Assembly (NCBI RefSeq): GCF_047495875.1
Contig: NC_092459.1
Location: 43,111,414-43,175,413, forward strand
DNA length: 64,000 bases
Origin: Pithys albifrons albifrons
Taxonomy: Eukaryota; Chordata; Aves; Passeriformes; Thamnophilidae
Direction of reading: 5' to 3'
Below are positions 60,726-64,000 of the stretch, piece by piece. The stretch's first letter is position 1. Each line of letters opens with the position of its first letter. Under the pieces are notes generated by a model that was given only the letters and a program-made list of their open reading frames with translations, was not told the DNA's origin and did no database searches. The translations under genes were made by a program, and so were the position numbers.

Positions 60726-63700
60726 CTTTGTTTGTTTTCCCCATAAAGGGAGGAAAAAAGGCCTAGGACTCTGTAGGGTACCTCCTTTCTTCATGTAATA
60801 GAAGACGAGCTGCAGGAATGGATTGTTTTGGCCTCTGCCTTGCAAGTTTGTGTTCATATCAGAGAGGAGATTTGAAAAATACTATGCCTAGGTGGACACT
60901 ATGAAAGCATGAAGCTCACAGTTGTCGTGACTTTTTCATGATGTCAGGGGAAGAGTTACGCCAAACAGTCATGCTGATTTTTCCCCCTTGGGAAGTTTTC
61001 CACTTGAAGCTTCACTAGAATGGATTGAGTATCAGGATGGCTTGGAGAGTCTGTTCAGCTTGACATCAGGCCCTACCGTGAAAGAATTAAATAAGTGGGG
61101 GAAAAGTGTGTCCTTCTAATGAAAACAGAAAGGGGATAATCTGCCCTGTTTATTGATTACTTAAAAGGTCATGTTCATTTGTTCCTAATTTTTGTAGAAT
61201 GAGCTTCAGGTTTATGCAAAGCTGCCTTACAGCAGATGAGTATTTGGAACAGAGAATGAGGTGGTTTCAGTTGCATGAAGTGAACTGCACTTGCTGAGGG
61301 CAGGTTAGCTCGGTGGCTAGTGAAGGAGGGGAAGGGCCCCCATCCTGGGAGATCTGTGGGGCTCCCAAGGGCAGTGTGGTCAAGGGGTAGCAAGGGAAAA
61401 CTTGTGAGGAGGGAACATGGAGGTGTTTGACCATTAGGAGACCATCAAGAGAAGAAGATGCTTCTCAGTGTGTGAACTTCAGAGGGTATAACCTGTCCAG
61501 GATTAATGGTGTGGTTTCAGTAAGATCCCTGAGGCAATGTAAGTGGCAAGCTGGGAAAGTGCTGCATAGAACAGCCTTACCTGCCATGGCTGCACACTCA
61601 CAAGGCTTCTTTTGAGGTGTGCTGGTGTTTTTTTTTGACTACATAGAACTGATTCAGGGAGGAGAAACAGCAGAAATCTGACATTTCCAAGAACAGGTGA
61701 ACAGTTTTCTTCCTGAGTTAATGTGAGACTCTGGTGAGGAACTGTCCCTTTGAATTCACTGAAGTGAAGTCAGTTCACTCTTACTTTGTGCCCAGCGTGA
61801 CTGATGAGAAAATACTTAAATTAAGAAATGAAAGAAGAGACTGGTTTGATTTTCATGCCTGATATTAAAGCACAGAACAAGGAAAAGTAGGTAAATGAGA
61901 ACTGTACATGCAATAACACAAATGGTTTATGTGAAGGAGAAAAGGATGATAACTAGTAGTAGAACACTAGTTGTGTAGGTGCTACACTATCAAAAATACA
62001 CTTACTATAGCAAGAAAAGAGGTTGAGGTCAGGGAGAAGAAGCAAAGGACATGTTTATTGTCCAGGCCCTTTTAGTAGTATGCAAAATTAGACCAGCTGG
62101 TGCTGAATGTGTAATCAGATACAGATGCAGCGGAAACGTGGTCAAATACCATTTGTGGCCTGAACATAAATACTGAAAATTATGCAGAAAATTAGTAAGG
62201 TGTGAATGAAGTTGGCACTGTGTAAAAAAACAAACAGTAACATGGGCACAGTAGACTCTGGCAAAAATCACTTTGGGAAGGAATTACATGTTGTAGACCT
62301 TGAACTTGGATTTATATACAACATAACATTATGAGAGAGGAATACTAGTAGGAATAGTAACATTATAGATATTCTGTATAATAGATCAGATCTATATCTA
62401 AGCACAAATGATGATATAATGATGTGATATTTCTGTACACAACAGTGAATAGTTTTCTTACCAAGAGTAATTCTTAATAGAAGCTGTGTTGTTTTAGACT
62501 TGGAAGGAATTGCAGACCTTACAGAAAAAATTACTGTATAAAAAATGAAGGTAAGACATGAACTGTGTTTATTTGATTTAAGTTAAATGGCATGACAGAA
62601 AGTTAGTAACAATTTAAGACAAACGTGTTAAATTAGCAGTGGTTAGTGAACATAGGTGAGCTGAAGTACTGGAGGCTTAAATAGAGGAGACGTTCAACTT
62701 GAATCCCAAGTGAAGGAAAAGGAGTACTGTGAGAAGTTACCTCATCTCCCTAGCAGAAAACATTTTCCTGGGAGGGATATTGGCAGAGAAAAAGTAATAC
62801 AAAAAGAAGGAGTATATTATCAAAGGAAGTAATTTCTTGAAAGTTGTGATGAAACAAGAACTGAAAGTATTAAGCTGAGTTAAAATTCATTTAAACTGCT
62901 TAAAAATGAAAGCAGTTACTAAAAGTTTTTTTAGATTCATAAGCTGAGAAAGAAGAAATCCTTCTGTTGTACAGGGAGGGTGGTTTTGAGTCAGAGAAAG
63001 CCTTTTTTGTTCAAAAGCTAATTAAATAACTTTGCACACTTCTCAGTAAGAAGAATAACAGTGTGGGGACAGCGACAGGATGATGAATGGAAACAGAGTT
63101 ATGAATATGACTATAGTCATGGTGGAAATTCAAGACAGAAACAAATTCCAAGAAATAAAGATGTGAAATTGCAGTGTACCAGCTGCATTGTGGTTACTGC
63201 CTACATACCAGTTCTTTCTCTACTGGAACGTTAATTGCAGTAGCTCACCCTTTCTCATAAACGTGGTATATATGTAGTGTACATGGCTCTTCATTGTCTT
63301 AAGAGCTGAAGTGCAAATCTTTGAAAAATAGTGTTTTGTATCTTTATTTTAAAGTTAATTTGTGCAAAAAAATTGTAGTGCTGTAGAGTTTTCTTTTTTA
63401 CATAAAATATCGAGGAACACATTCTCATCCCAAAAGTTGCTGTTTCCACTGTATATGTCCTGGAGCTTACTGAACCTTTCATGGAATAGATTCAGCACAC
63501 TGGAAAAACAAAAATCTTTCTCTGTTTCCTCTTCCTCTTATCCTCCCCCCTTCTTTTGAAATGGAGTTTGTTTCCTGTCAGATTAGTGAGTTAAATTGGC
63601 TTATGGGGAGGACCAAAAGAAGTGCCAGATTTGGTGCAAGATAAGCCTCTAGGAGCAGGAACAAGCCCTTGAGGTCAGCAGTAGCAATGGTGTGAGGTGT

Positions 63701-64000
63701 TTTGCAAGTGGCCAGTCTTCAAATTCTGTTAGTGCAGCAGATCTGCGTGTTGCTCTCAGAGCAACATGTTGTTCAGAGCAGTGGGGGATTTGGGTTTTTT
63801 TTAGCATTCTGCCTGCAAAAATGCATAGTCTTCACAAATCTGCTAAAATGCAAGTTTGGTGGACAGCAGAAGTCCTTGTAGCAGGACTTGTGTCACGCAG
63901 CTAATACCATTTTGCCCTATTCCAGGTAAGAGCACTAGTATCCATCCAGTGTAAATTTACTTTTGTGTCATCTTACCATGTACTTTTGCTTTACTTAAAG

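Larger units (their letters stand above)
28526..64000 (+). other. LIN28B: LIN28B intron 2, 5' part (at least 35.5 kb)
   Basis: No later LIN28B exon was recognised: neither the SKLFMEGF-type start of exon 3 nor the zinc-knuckle exon was found on reading the + strand. LIN28B is known to have large introns, so exon 3 probably lies beyond 64000. The interval is AT-rich with scattered simple repeats and one clear CR1 copy (42265-42563). Open frames of up to 145 codons on either strand show no domain. A short diverged exon of an unrelated gene could have been missed. Confidence 0.7.

Noticed and set aside
28526..64000. LIN28B exon 3 or exon 4 within the window
   Set aside because: I looked for the SKLFMEGFRSLKEGE segment and the CCHC zinc-knuckle pattern on the + strand and did not find them; a tblastn search would be decisive.
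1..64000. CRISPR array, phage, operon or endogenous retrovirus
   Set aside because: No spaced direct repeats of CRISPR type, no gag/pol-like frames and no paired LTRs were seen; the sequence is ordinary vertebrate DNA.

Overview
This is vertebrate nuclear DNA, most probably from a bird. It has no bacterial-style gene packing: long AT-rich non-coding stretches are broken by a few sharply GC/CpG-rich islands, and two truncated CR1-type LINE copies with avian-like 3' ends are present. The only protein-coding gene I can identify is the 5' part of LIN28B on the + strand, which encodes the RNA-binding repressor of let-7 microRNA maturation. The bird order cannot be resolved from this window.

Layout. 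Positions 1-10970 are AT-rich intergenic DNA with one sense-oriented CR1 fragment (about 725-1096) and simple repeats. Positions 10975-12830 are a large CpG island with an ETS site, a YY1-type element and a perfect-Kozak ATG followed immediately by a consensus splice donor; no recognisable protein is attached. A small CpG-rich patch lies at 14170-14545. Positions 14546-21920 are AT-rich with nothing recognisable. Positions 21930-24010 are a second CpG-rich region with a minisatellite at its left edge and a GC-box/TATA/splice-donor arrangement at 23081-23748. Positions 24010-27357 are the near-upstream region of LIN28B, with three CACGTG E-boxes and a small orphan ORF at 24697-24903.

LIN28B. 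The first coding exon contributes only 10 coding bases (27358-27367). It joins across a 973-base intron to exon 2 (28341-28525), which carries the acidic N-terminus and the first half of the cold-shock domain. Together they give exactly 65 codons ending in phase 0 at the conserved exon boundary. Intron 2 then runs to the end of the window, at least 35.5 kb. The rest of the cold-shock domain, the two CCHC zinc knuckles and the 3' UTR were not found and are expected to lie beyond 64000.

Known mammalian synteny places HACE1 head-to-head upstream of LIN28B. I looked for its first coding exon on the - strand in the CpG islands and could not find it. No CRISPR array, phage, operon or other novel multi-gene system is visible. 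The most useful leads concern LIN28B 5' architecture: a NAGNAG acceptor, a weak intron 1 donor, a possible uORF overlapping the start codon, and distant CpG islands acting as candidate alternative promoters.
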